Assembly: GCA_009781125.1 (NCBI GenBank)
Contig: WQYS01000038.1
Location: forward strand, 1 to 12,103
Source: Acidobacteriaceae bacterium
GTDB lineage: Bacteria > Acidobacteriota > Terriglobia > Terriglobales > Acidobacteriaceae
Length of the DNA stretch: 12,103 bases
Direction: 5' to 3'
Both the position numbers and the translations under genes were made by a program. Numbering within the stretch: the stretch's first letter is position 1; each line of letters begins with the position of its first letter. Below are positions 7,001 through 11,956 of this stretch, in pieces. Under the pieces are notes generated by a model. It searched no databases, had not been told where the DNA came from, and was given only the letters and a program-made list of their open reading frames with translations.

Positions 7001-8414
7001 CAACGTGGTGCTGAGTCCCGTGATGGCGAGCTTTCCGGCGACCACGGTCAATGCCGCCAGCGCGCCCGTGGATGTAACTATCTCCAACACCGGCACGGGC
7101 ACGGCCACGCTGCAGAAGCCTACGGTGACAGGCGATTTCGCCATCACGGCCAACACCTGCGGAGCTACTTTGGCGGCGCAGACAGGATGCACGGTGGCAA
7201 TCGTCTTCAGCCCCACGGCTTCAGGCAGCCGCGAGGGGACGCTGACCGTCGTGAGCGATGCAGGCACCGGGACCACAGCCCTGAGCGGAACTGGAACTCT
7301 GCCCGCAACCGGCAGCTTGAGTACGTTGGCGCTCGCATTCGCTCCGCAGCAGATGGGAACGGCAAGCCAGGTTCAGATTGTGACGCTGACCAATACGGGA
7401 GACGTCGCGCTGACGCTGATCGCCGCAGTTACGAGCGGCGACTTCAGCGTTGTCAGCTACTGCGGCAGCTCGCTGGCCGCGCATGCAAGCTGCTCGCTGC
7501 TGGTGTCGTTCCGTCCGCAGAATGTCGGGCCGGAGAGCGGCGCGCTGATTGTCAGCGACGAATACGGGACGCAGACGGTCGCGCTGACGGGCACGGGCGC
7601 GGCTCCGCCGGGCGTCTCGCTTGCGCCCAGCCAGGGGCTGACGTTTGCTGCGACCGGCGTGGGCATGGCCTCAGCCACGCAGGTCGTGACGCTGACCAAT
7701 AACGGCGGGCTTCCACTCACTATTAATAGCCTGAGCACCAGCGGCGACTTCGCGATCACGGCGAACGGCTGCGGTGCGACACTGGCCCTGGCATCGGCGT
7801 GTATCGTGCAGGTAGAGTTCACTCCGGCGGCGGCGGGCACGCGAACCGGCAGCCTCACGGTGATCGATGACGCTCCTGGATCGCCGCACACGCTGGCGTT
7901 GAGCGGTGCGGGCGTGGACTTCGCGCTCGTAGCCGACGGCGCGACCACGGTAACGGTTTCAAGCGGTGAGAGCGCGGTGTTTCCACTGCTGTTCAGCTCT
8001 GACACCGCGGTGAGCGGAACGGCTACGCTCACCTGCACGGGCGCTCCAGCGAACTCGGTCTGCACGGTGACTCCATCGAGTGTGACTCTGGGATATGCGA
8101 CGACGATCACAGCTACAGTGCAGACAGGAGTCTCGACGGCCTCACTGAAGACCAGCCGCAGCGCGTGGCTTGTCTTCGTTGTTCCGGTCGTCTGCCTGGC
8201 GCTCCGGCGCCGATGCCGGATTCCTTGGTATGCGGCTTTGCTTGTGCTCGTATGTCTGACGGGCTGCTCCGTGCAGCGGCTGATTCCGGGCGATGGAGGC
8301 TCCAGCGGGACAGGGCTCGGCGTGACGACGAGTCCAGGAAGCTACGGAATCGTGGTGACGGCAACCAGCGCGGGATTGTCGCGCTCGGTGAATCTAACCA
8401 TGGTCGTGCAGTAG
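4080..8414 (+). CDS. Large secreted Asp-box beta-propeller protein with Ig-like repeats and C-terminal hydrophobic hairpin
   Basis: A 1444-residue exported protein of unknown function. An N-terminal signal peptide ends near ARA-Q (after residue 39). Residues about 42-862 form one or two propellers of the sortilin/BNR type. Asp-box-like motifs occur near 93 (WKSTN), 165 (LRSTDGGLNW), 234 (YSLDSGQSW), 288 (YESSDGITW), 469 (WRSTDG) and 757 (YRSVNGGTSW). Four Ig-like repeats of the choice-of-anchor-D/HYDIN kind follow at about 875-972, 975-1078, 1080-1177 and 1178-1279, each with a C-x9-C or C-x10-C pair. A further Ig-like region covers 1280-1355. Then come a hydrophobic segment (1363-1375), RRRCR (1376-1380), a second hydrophobic segment (1383-1395) with LTGC (Cys1396), and a last Ig-strand-like tail (1418-1444). 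The start is GTG; GAGAG six bases upstream suits it better than the ATG at 4089, and an in-frame stop lies upstream at 4068. It is monocistronic as far as can be seen. Ligand-binding or adhesion is a guess. Confidence 0.8.
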   Translation: MFLMRRASFVRYDPLWFCRLFWACLSCFGFLAAPLAARAQTTGLNAAWQPVGPARVASLRYGSVTGRVTAVAVDPADPSGNTVYIGTTGGGVWKSTNAAWPAASVIFHPLTDTLPVFNANAGSTAAPSLAIGALSVANGVGGGVILAGTGDPNHAADSFYGSGLLRSTDGGLNWTLISYANAEPTYVYSFAGLAFAGFAWSTTSPATVVAAVADSARGSLVNATGGTGSVMGIYYSLDSGQSWRMATLMDGTQKVQGSGMNSGSNAVTSVVWNPVRQRFYAAVRYHGYYESSDGITWSRMAQQQQPGPGLTTAVCPAQAGMSGSTGCPIFRGALAVQPVTGDVFALSVDAANVDQGLWEDVCASNGSACTGADAFTTQLSATPMETGGVIPRGDYNLALAAVSTGSDTLLLAGTQDLYRCSLSSGCSLLNATNALGTAPAGVAPAQHAIAALTISGQPTVFLGNDGGLWRSTDGANNFDNLNGGLGSLAEVVSLAQNPTDADTLLAGLGAMGTAATSAASAGTPWPQLSAGEGGVVAIDLAQPSLWYVSTAPGVSITRCAKGSACTAADFAATPTIGASQVAQDASAADAPWMLDSAYSANAIVGTCRAWRGPADGTGWSADNAISAMMDESSTCVTGNSVIRSLAAGGAASSTATAAQNMGSEVLYAGMAGALDGGGVLGGHIFTTANAATSPGLPVWTDIAINTVTNEVMYHGVFNPGGFDVPSIAVDPHDPSGMTIYAAIMGFYSNGASVPKLYRSVNGGTSWTAVSSNMPFVPANSVVIDPNDANTVYVATDAGVYVTNNITNCADITSSCWNLYGVGLPNAPVMQLAIAAAMPAGSGQTGMLRAATYGRGIWQIPLMTSAVTQTAIETSTASLSFTNQQQVGTASGVETVTVTNSGNAPLMVSSVVITGDFTETNQCENAVIAAGASCTVQVRFLPAATGSRTGVLTIYGNVSGGQATVALTGTAIPGGNVVLSPVMASFPATTVNAASAPVDVTISNTGTGTATLQKPTVTGDFAITANTCGATLAAQTGCTVAIVFSPTASGSREGTLTVVSDAGTGTTALSGTGTLPATGSLSTLALAFAPQQMGTASQVQIVTLTNTGDVALTLIAAVTSGDFSVVSYCGSSLAAHASCSLLVSFRPQNVGPESGALIVSDEYGTQTVALTGTGAAPPGVSLAPSQGLTFAATGVGMASATQVVTLTNNGGLPLTINSLSTSGDFAITANGCGATLALASACIVQVEFTPAAAGTRTGSLTVIDDAPGSPHTLALSGAGVDFALVADGATTVTVSSGESAVFPLLFSSDTAVSGTATLTCTGAPANSVCTVTPSSVTLGYATTITATVQTGVSTASLKTSRSAWLVFVVPVVCLALRRRCRIPWYAALLVLVCLTGCSVQRLIPGDGGSSGTGLGVTTSPGSYGIVVTATSAGLSRSVNLTMVVQ

Positions 8415-8563
8415 GATTCTTTGCGAGACAGCAGCAATTTACCTGCCAACCGAACTATTCATAAGAAAGCCAATGTAACATCTGCGAAGAGGTCAGTTAC
8501 CAGGAACTTTTTACCTTAATCCATCGGCGGCCCAGGTCAGGAGCAGGAAACTTGTATCAAATA

Positions 8564-8619
8564 GTTCTACTTGTCCGTAAAAATGGATATGCGCAAGAAG
8601 CTGCAAGGATAAGTAGAAC
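8564..8619. repeat. Long inverted repeat with 30-base loop
   Basis: GTTCTACTTGTCC (8564-8576) pairs with GGATAAGTAGAAC (8607-8619) over 13 positions with a single G·T pair (8573/8610). It lies in the AT-rich gap, 150 bases past the large gene. It could be a small structured RNA, a factor-assisted terminator or a remnant of a mobile element; nothing decides between them. Confidence 0.5.
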
Positions 8620-8797
8620 ACCGGTACATTAATTCTTTAGTAATAAGAGTGCAGTCTCAGTCGGGAAAGAAAATACTAATTTATATTTTTACTGATAATG
8701 TAGTAATTCCACGAGTGTCCGGCAGCGCTGCACACACGGGAGCTTCGAGAGTGGTCCATGCGGGCGTGCTGCTTTTTGTCCGGAGCGGCAAAAACGC

Positions 8798-8814
8798 CCG
8801 GGTGCCCCATCCTT
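8798..8814 (+). repeat. Half copy (single end) of the dispersed repeat, copy C
   Basis: CCGGGTGCCCCATCCTT is the same terminal sequence as in copies A and B, but no matching opposite end is found nearby. The preceding CGGAGCGGCAAAA (8781-8793) also precedes the right end of copy B when B is read on the opposite strand (about 3976-3988), so the shared sequence extends outside the inverted end. Confidence 0.75.
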
Positions 8815-8935
8815 CCTCCGCTTCGCTGCGGAATGACAAGGGGAAGTGTAAGAATTGCGGCGACTGCGGAAGCCGTGTTTATGGAACTGTAAAAACTAAG
8901 TAGATGGAGTAAGTTGGCGCGATTCACCGCATAAG

Positions 8936-8951
8936 TGGCACACCAAGTGCG
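8936..8951 (+). promoter_or_regulatory. Sigma-54 type (-24/-12) promoter of PEP-CTERM gene 1
   Basis: TGGCACACCAAGTGCG closely matches the sigma-54 consensus TGGCAC-N5-TTGC: the -24 half is exact, the -12 half is GTGC, and GG and GC are separated by exactly 10 bases (GG 8937-8938, GC 8949-8950). Transcription would start near 8962, giving a leader of about 80 bases. Equivalent elements precede the next two paralogues. Confidence 0.75.
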
Positions 8952-9002
8952 TAGTAGATGCCGGGCGGGAAGGAGGTTCTCTCTGGTGCTCTTTCCTCTC
9001 GA

Positions 9003-9014
9003 CGAATCGATTCG
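9003..9014 (+). promoter_or_regulatory. Palindrome in the leader of PEP-CTERM gene 1
   Basis: CGAATCGATTCG is a perfect 12-bp palindrome centred about 32 bases before the start codon, just before the ribosome-binding site AAGGAAGG (9019-9026). It could be a repressor site or a short RNA hairpin. Genes 2 and 3 have unrelated palindromes in the same place. Confidence 0.5.
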
Positions 9015-9040
9015 AATTAAGGAAGGAAGTTTTCTTCGAT

Positions 9041-9778
9041 ATGAAACGCGCTTTAATCCTTGCTTCTCTGGCTGCAACCCTGGTTGCAGCTTCAACCGCT
9101 GCCTATGGAGATAGTATTGTATTTACGCTTGCGGCAAGCACCTGTAGCGGAAACTGCGCTGTACCTGCGGGCACAGTCACGCTCACGGATACTTCAGCCG
9201 GAGTCCTGGTAGATGTGCAGTTAGTCTCCGGCACCTACTTCAGCCAGGGTACTGGCGCCGGACCCACCTTTGCATTTTCCGCCGATCCCAGCTTTTCGCC
9301 TGGAGTTACAGGCGTTACGGCGGATAACTCCAGCCTGATCTTTTCGGTGCTGGCCGGTGCTCCTGATATCAACGGCAAGCATGGCAACTTCAACACCGCC
9401 ATCCAGTGCACCAACTGTAGTAACGGCGGGCCAGACTATGCCTCTAACCTGACCTTTGCTGTAACTGGAACCGATGCGGACGGAGCGGTCATTACCGTCT
9501 CGGATTTTCTCTCTTCTACGCTCAATGGTGATTCCACCAACTACTATTTTGCGGTCGATGTGAACCAGAGCGGCACCACGGGCCTGATCTATGCCGAGGG
9601 ACCAGGCGTGCTGATTGCGAGCGCTCCGGCTGTTCCCTATGTTCCTCCCGGTCTCGGTGCGCCGAAAGCCCCAGCTCCACCTCCCGCACCGGTTCCAGAG
9701 CCTTCGACGCTGCTCTTTCTAGGAACCGGCCTGACGGCCCTGGGCGGAATTCTTCGCCGCAGGCTCGCGCGCGAATAA
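9041..9778 (+). CDS. PEP-CTERM sorting-domain protein 1
   Basis: A 245-residue exported protein with signals at both ends. The N-terminal signal peptide (MKR plus a hydrophobic core) probably ends near AYG-D at residue 23. The C-terminus has the classic PEP-CTERM signal: VPEPST (218-223), a hydrophobic helix (LLFLGTGLTALGG) and an Arg cluster (RRRLARE). In known systems a membrane exosortase cuts at PEP and the protein goes to the cell surface or matrix. The body is small and beta-rich, with Cys35/Cys39 (CSGNC) and Cys123/Cys126 (QCTNC), positions shared with the two paralogues downstream. A Pro/Ala linker (about 197-217) precedes the signal. The ATG is supported by AAGGAAGGAAG at 9019-9029. 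It has its own sigma-54 type promoter and an intrinsic terminator, so it is monocistronic. The molecular function is unknown. Confidence 0.88.
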   Translation: MKRALILASLAATLVAASTAAYGDSIVFTLAASTCSGNCAVPAGTVTLTDTSAGVLVDVQLVSGTYFSQGTGAGPTFAFSADPSFSPGVTGVTADNSSLIFSVLAGAPDINGKHGNFNTAIQCTNCSNGGPDYASNLTFAVTGTDADGAVITVSDFLSSTLNGDSTNYYFAVDVNQSGTTGLIYAEGPGVLIASAPAVPYVPPGLGAPKAPAPPPAPVPEPSTLLFLGTGLTALGGILRRRLARE

Positions 9779-9820
9779 CTACAAAACTACAGAACAAGCC
9801 ATCCAGTCTGACGCCACCAT

Positions 9821-9860
9821 TCCCTGAAGAGACTCGCGTAGCCTCTTCAGGGATTTTTTT
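9821..9860 (+). terminator. Intrinsic terminator after PEP-CTERM gene 1
   Basis: TCCCTGAAGAG (9821-9831) pairs perfectly with CTCTTCAGGGA (9843-9853), followed at once by seven T (9854-9860). A textbook rho-independent terminator 42 bases after the stop codon. Confidence 0.93.
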
Positions 9861-9965
9861 CTTGTAAATATGCACAAAACCGCATAGTTTCCACGGCTTC
9901 AATTCCACCACACAATAGTAAAAAAGCAGATCTTCACAAATCCGCACGCGGCGCGGGCGGCTGAG

Positions 9966-9981
9966 TGGTTCATGAATTGCC
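9966..9981 (+). promoter_or_regulatory. Sigma-54 type (-24/-12) promoter of PEP-CTERM gene 2
   Basis: TGGTTCATGAATTGCC has TGG, a 10-base gap and GC within TTGC (GG 9967-9968, GC 9979-9980), the invariant geometry of sigma-54 promoters. It is nearly the same as the element of gene 3 (TGGTTACCGAATTGCC). The leader would be about 110 bases. It lies in the 322-base gap 9779-10100, which otherwise holds the gene-1 terminator, a bulged hairpin at 10021-10043 and the palindrome at 10056. Confidence 0.7.
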
Positions 9982-10055
9982 GTAGAGATGGCAAAGAGAG
10001 CTGGATGGTTGAGTCTATCTATATCCCCGTCATAAGGGAATATCCAGGATGCTCT

Positions 10056-10073
10056 TTGAGTTGATCAACTCAA
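10056..10073 (+). promoter_or_regulatory. 18-bp perfect palindrome in the leader of PEP-CTERM gene 2
   Basis: TTGAGTTGATCAACTCAA is a perfect palindrome centred 36 bases before the GTG start. As RNA it would form a 7-bp stem with a GAUC loop, 14 bases ahead of the ribosome-binding site. It could equally be a dimeric operator. Confidence 0.6.
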
Positions 10074-10087
10074 TATATTTGTGGATG

Positions 10088-10093
10088 AAAGGG
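10088..10093 (+). promoter_or_regulatory. Ribosome-binding site fixing the GTG start of gene 2
   Basis: AAAGGG lies seven bases before GTG at 10101. The same GTGG-ATGAAAGGG context precedes the GTG of gene 3 (GAAAGGG at 11086-11092), supporting GTG in both. Confidence 0.65.
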
Positions 10094-10100
10094 TTTCTCA

Positions 10101-10820
10101 GTGATTAAACGTTTAATTCTTCTTGGTTCCCTGGCTGTGGCTTTAGTTACAGCCTCAACTTCAGCCTATGCGGACAGCATCTCCTGGGGGCTGTCCAAGA
10201 GTAACTGCATCGATAGCAGTTGCGCCTCTTACGGGACAGTTACGGTCACGGACACGGCAGCCGGAGTCGATGTATCGGTGGTGTTGACGAGCGGTTACTT
10301 CAACTACAACAGCAATGGTCCGACGCTGTCGTTCAGCCTTGACCCGAGCCTCGTCCCTGCGGATGCGGCGATCACGAACATCGTTCTTACTAACAGCGAT
10401 GGCTCGGTTACTTATACGGACGCCACGGCGTCGCTGCCGCCGTTGGGCACCGATGCCGCCGGACTTACCAGCAACCAGGGCGACAACAACGTGGTGATCC
10501 AGTGCGCCGACTGCGGGCCGCAAGGCCCGATGGGCGATACGCTGACGACGATGACCTTCTCCATCAACGGCGTAAGCACCGGCGATTTTGTCCCCACATC
10601 GGGCGGCAACATCAAGAATGCGCCGTGGTACTTTGAGGCCAATACAGACTCGAGCGGCGGCGGCTCGGTGCTGGTCTGGGCCAATGGCGCGGGCACACTT
10701 ACTCCGTTCACGCCCGGCGGCGGGACTCCTCCGGCGGTTCCGGAGCCTTCGACGCTGCTCTTTCTGGGAACCGGACTGACGGCTCTGGGCGGAGCCATTC
10801 GCCGCAGGCTGAGCCGGTAA
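10101..10820 (+). CDS. PEP-CTERM sorting-domain protein 2
   Basis: A 239-residue exported protein, close paralogue of the gene at 11101 and more distant homologue of the one at 9041. The signal peptide (MIKR plus a hydrophobic core) probably ends at AYA-D (residue 24). The mature part begins DSISWGLS. Conserved pairs are Cys36/Cys41 (C-x4-C) and Cys135/Cys138 (QCADC). Blocks shared with gene 3 include SFSLDPSL (77-84), NQGDNNVVIQC (125-135), INGVSTGDFVPTSG (155-168) and APWYFEAN (174-181). A Gly/Pro/Thr linker leads to the PEP-CTERM signal: VPEPST (213-218), a hydrophobic helix, RRRLSR. It starts with GTG and has its own sigma-54 type promoter, leader palindrome and terminator. A surface or matrix protein released by an exosortase is inferred from the signal; the body matches no function I can name. 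Confidence 0.88.
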   Translation: MIKRLILLGSLAVALVTASTSAYADSISWGLSKSNCIDSSCASYGTVTVTDTAAGVDVSVVLTSGYFNYNSNGPTLSFSLDPSLVPADAAITNIVLTNSDGSVTYTDATASLPPLGTDAAGLTSNQGDNNVVIQCADCGPQGPMGDTLTTMTFSINGVSTGDFVPTSGGNIKNAPWYFEANTDSSGGGSVLVWANGAGTLTPFTPGGGTPPAVPEPSTLLFLGTGLTALGGAIRRRLSR

Positions 10821-10851
10821 TCAGACCGTCTCTTCCCCCAACTCCTGTTAC

Positions 10852-10889
10852 GCGGAACGGACTCCTTCATGGAGTCCGTTCCGCTTTTT
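10852..10889 (+). terminator. Intrinsic terminator after PEP-CTERM gene 2
   Basis: A perfect 14-bp stem pairs 10852-10865 (ending GGAACGGACTCC) with 10871-10884 (GGAGTCCGTTCCGC), loop TTCAT, followed by five T (10885-10889). The core GGACTCC/GGAGTCC is repeated in the hairpin after gene 3. Confidence 0.92.
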
Positions 10890-10929
10890 GCCCGGCGTTC
10901 GTGGCAGGGCGAAGGACACCTGTATTTCA

Positions 10930-10986
10930 GTCCCCTACGCCACAGCGAAAAGCTGGTTTTTCCAGCGCCTGCAACTTGCAGGGGAC
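10930..10986 (+). promoter_or_regulatory. Nested inverted repeats just upstream of the gene 3 promoter
   Basis: CCTGCAACTTGCAGG (10968-10982) is a palindrome of two perfect 7-base arms around one base, centred 20 bases before the -24 GG. GCTGG (10952-10956) pairs with CCAGC (10962-10966). GTCCCCT (10930-10936) pairs with AGGGGAC (10980-10986) around both. This may be an activator-binding site; no equivalent is seen upstream of genes 1 and 2. Confidence 0.35.
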
Positions 10987-10993
10987 AACCGTA

Positions 10994-11009
10994 TGGTTAC
11001 CGAATTGCC
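10994..11009 (+). promoter_or_regulatory. Sigma-54 type (-24/-12) promoter of PEP-CTERM gene 3
   Basis: TGGTTACCGAATTGCC: TGG, exactly 10 bases, then GC within TTGC (GG 10995-10996, GC 11007-11008). The first transcribed bases (GGTGCCAAAGAG at 11018-11029) resemble those of gene 2 (GATGGCAAAGAG at 9987-9998). The leader would be about 80 bases. Confidence 0.7.
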
Positions 11010-11059
11010 AGAAAGGAGGTGCCAAAGAGGTCAGGCAAAAAAACTCGGCCTCTCTTGGA

Positions 11060-11072
11060 ATGACTTAGTCAT
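11060..11072 (+). promoter_or_regulatory. Palindrome in the leader of PEP-CTERM gene 3
   Basis: ATGACTTAGTCAT has perfect 6-base arms around a central T and is centred 35 bases before the GTG start. The flank ATATTTTTGTGG downstream is shared with gene 2 (ATATATTTGTGG), but the palindrome itself is different, so symmetry rather than sequence is kept. Confidence 0.5.
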
Positions 11073-11100
11073 ATTTTTGTGGAATGAAAGGGATCCTAGA

Positions 11101-11799
11101 GTGACAAAACGAGTAATTCTTCTTGCATCTCTGGCTGCGGTGTTTGCCGTAGCCTCAACCTGTGCTCGCGCAGACAGCATCTCATGGAGCTTGTCTGACA
11201 ACTGTAGCGGCAGCAGTTGCGCCTCTGCCGGGATGGTCACGGCCACGGACACTCCGACCGGAGTCAACGTGTCGGTGGTGCTGACGGACGGATACTTTGG
11301 CTCCAACGGCTCGGCTCCTGCCTTCTCGTTCAGCCTCGACCCGAGCCTCATCCCCACCGACGCCGCGATCACGAACATCGTCTTCAGCAGCAGCGACGGC
11401 ACGGTGACCTATACCGCCGCTACGGCCTCGCAGCCGCCGCTGGGAACCGGCAACTCCGGCATCGGCGGCAACCAGGGTGACAATAACGTGGTGATCCAAT
11501 GCCCCGCCTGCGCCAAGAACCCCATGAAGGATACGCTGACGACGCTGACCTTCATCATCAACGGCGTAAGCACCGGCGACTTCGTCCCCACTTCGGGCAA
11601 CAACATAAAAGATGCGCCCTGGTACTTTGAAGCCAACACGGGCAACGCCATAATCTGGGCCTGGGGTACGGGCACTTGCACGCCGTCGATCCCTTCGGGC
11701 GGTAATCCTCCTGCTGTTCCGGAGCCTTCGACGCTGCTCTTCCTGGGAACCGGACTGACGGCTCTGGGCGGACTTATCCGCCGCAAGCTGATCCGGTAA
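11101..11799 (+). CDS. PEP-CTERM sorting-domain protein 3
   Basis: A 232-residue exported protein, close paralogue of the gene at 10101. The signal peptide (MTKR plus a hydrophobic core) probably ends at ARA-D (residue 24); Cys21 lies inside it. The mature part begins DSISWSLS, with Cys35/Cys40 (C-x4-C) and Cys134/Cys137 (QCPAC) as in the paralogues, plus an extra Cys193 absent from them. Shared blocks include SFSLDPSL, NQGDNNVVIQC, INGVSTGDFVPTSG and APWYFEAN. The C-terminal signal is VPEPST (206-211), a hydrophobic helix and RRKLIR. The frame is open upstream to 10888, but I place the start at GTG 11101: it gives a proper signal peptide, has GAAAGGG eight bases upstream, aligns with gene 2, and lies downstream of the sigma-54 type promoter. 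An exosortase substrate is inferred; no enzymatic motif is visible. Confidence 0.88.
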   Translation: MTKRVILLASLAAVFAVASTCARADSISWSLSDNCSGSSCASAGMVTATDTPTGVNVSVVLTDGYFGSNGSAPAFSFSLDPSLIPTDAAITNIVFSSSDGTVTYTAATASQPPLGTGNSGIGGNQGDNNVVIQCPACAKNPMKDTLTTLTFIINGVSTGDFVPTSGNNIKDAPWYFEANTGNAIIWAWGTGTCTPSIPSGGNPPAVPEPSTLLFLGTGLTALGGLIRRKLIR

Positions 11800-11833
11800 G
11801 CAGACATCTCTCTCCTCCCCAATCCGCAGCAGG

Positions 11834-11864
11834 CAGAACGGACTCCCCCGCGGAGTCCGTTCTG
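11834..11864 (+). terminator. Hairpin terminator after PEP-CTERM gene 3
   Basis: CAGAACGGACTCC (11834-11846) pairs perfectly with GGAGTCCGTTCTG (11852-11864) around a 5-base loop. There is no T-run, so termination may be weaker than after gene 2. The stem core is nearly the same as gene 2's, suggesting it was duplicated with the gene. Confidence 0.65.
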
Positions 11865-11877
11865 GTAAGAGGAAAAC

Positions 11878-11886
11878 TGGTAGAAT
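11878..11886 (+). promoter_or_regulatory. Extended -10 promoter of the gene at 11957
   Basis: TGGTAGAAT fits the TG-n-TAnAAT extended -10 form; no good -35 is seen. A 7-bp hairpin with one G·U pair (11898-11904 with 11909-11915) lies in the leader that would result. Confidence 0.45.
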
Positions 11887-11956
11887 TTAACCTCTGTGCG
11901 CTCCCGTAGGAGTGCCAACTCTCGCCACTCTCGCGAGCAAAGGAAGACCGGAACCC

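Larger units (their letters stand above)
8415..9040. other. 626-base intergenic region, partly AT-rich
   Basis: No convincing gene is seen. The stretch about 8550-8720 is clearly richer in A+T than the genes around it. It holds a 13-bp stem-loop (8564-8619), a half copy of the dispersed repeat (8798-8814), and then the sigma-54 type promoter and leader of the first PEP-CTERM gene (8936 onward). I found no intrinsic terminator right after the large gene. Confidence 0.7.

Noticed and set aside
7457..8110. Minus-strand open frame of 217 codons
   Set aside because: Shadow of the repetitive Ig-like region on the other strand; it mirrors that composition and has no motif.
8649..8903. Plus-strand open frame of 84 codons in the gap
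   Set aside because: It reads through the repeat end (copy C), lacks a ribosome-binding site and has no recognisable content.
10888..11100. In-frame upstream extension of PEP-CTERM gene 3 (303-residue version)
   Set aside because: It would begin inside the gene 2 terminator and cover the sigma-54 type promoter and leader palindrome. The GTG at 11101 gives a proper signal peptide, has a ribosome-binding site and aligns with gene 2.
9041..11799. A complete exosortase system in the window
   Set aside because: Only substrates are present; no multi-helix exosortase, PrsK/PrsR or rpoN gene is encoded here.
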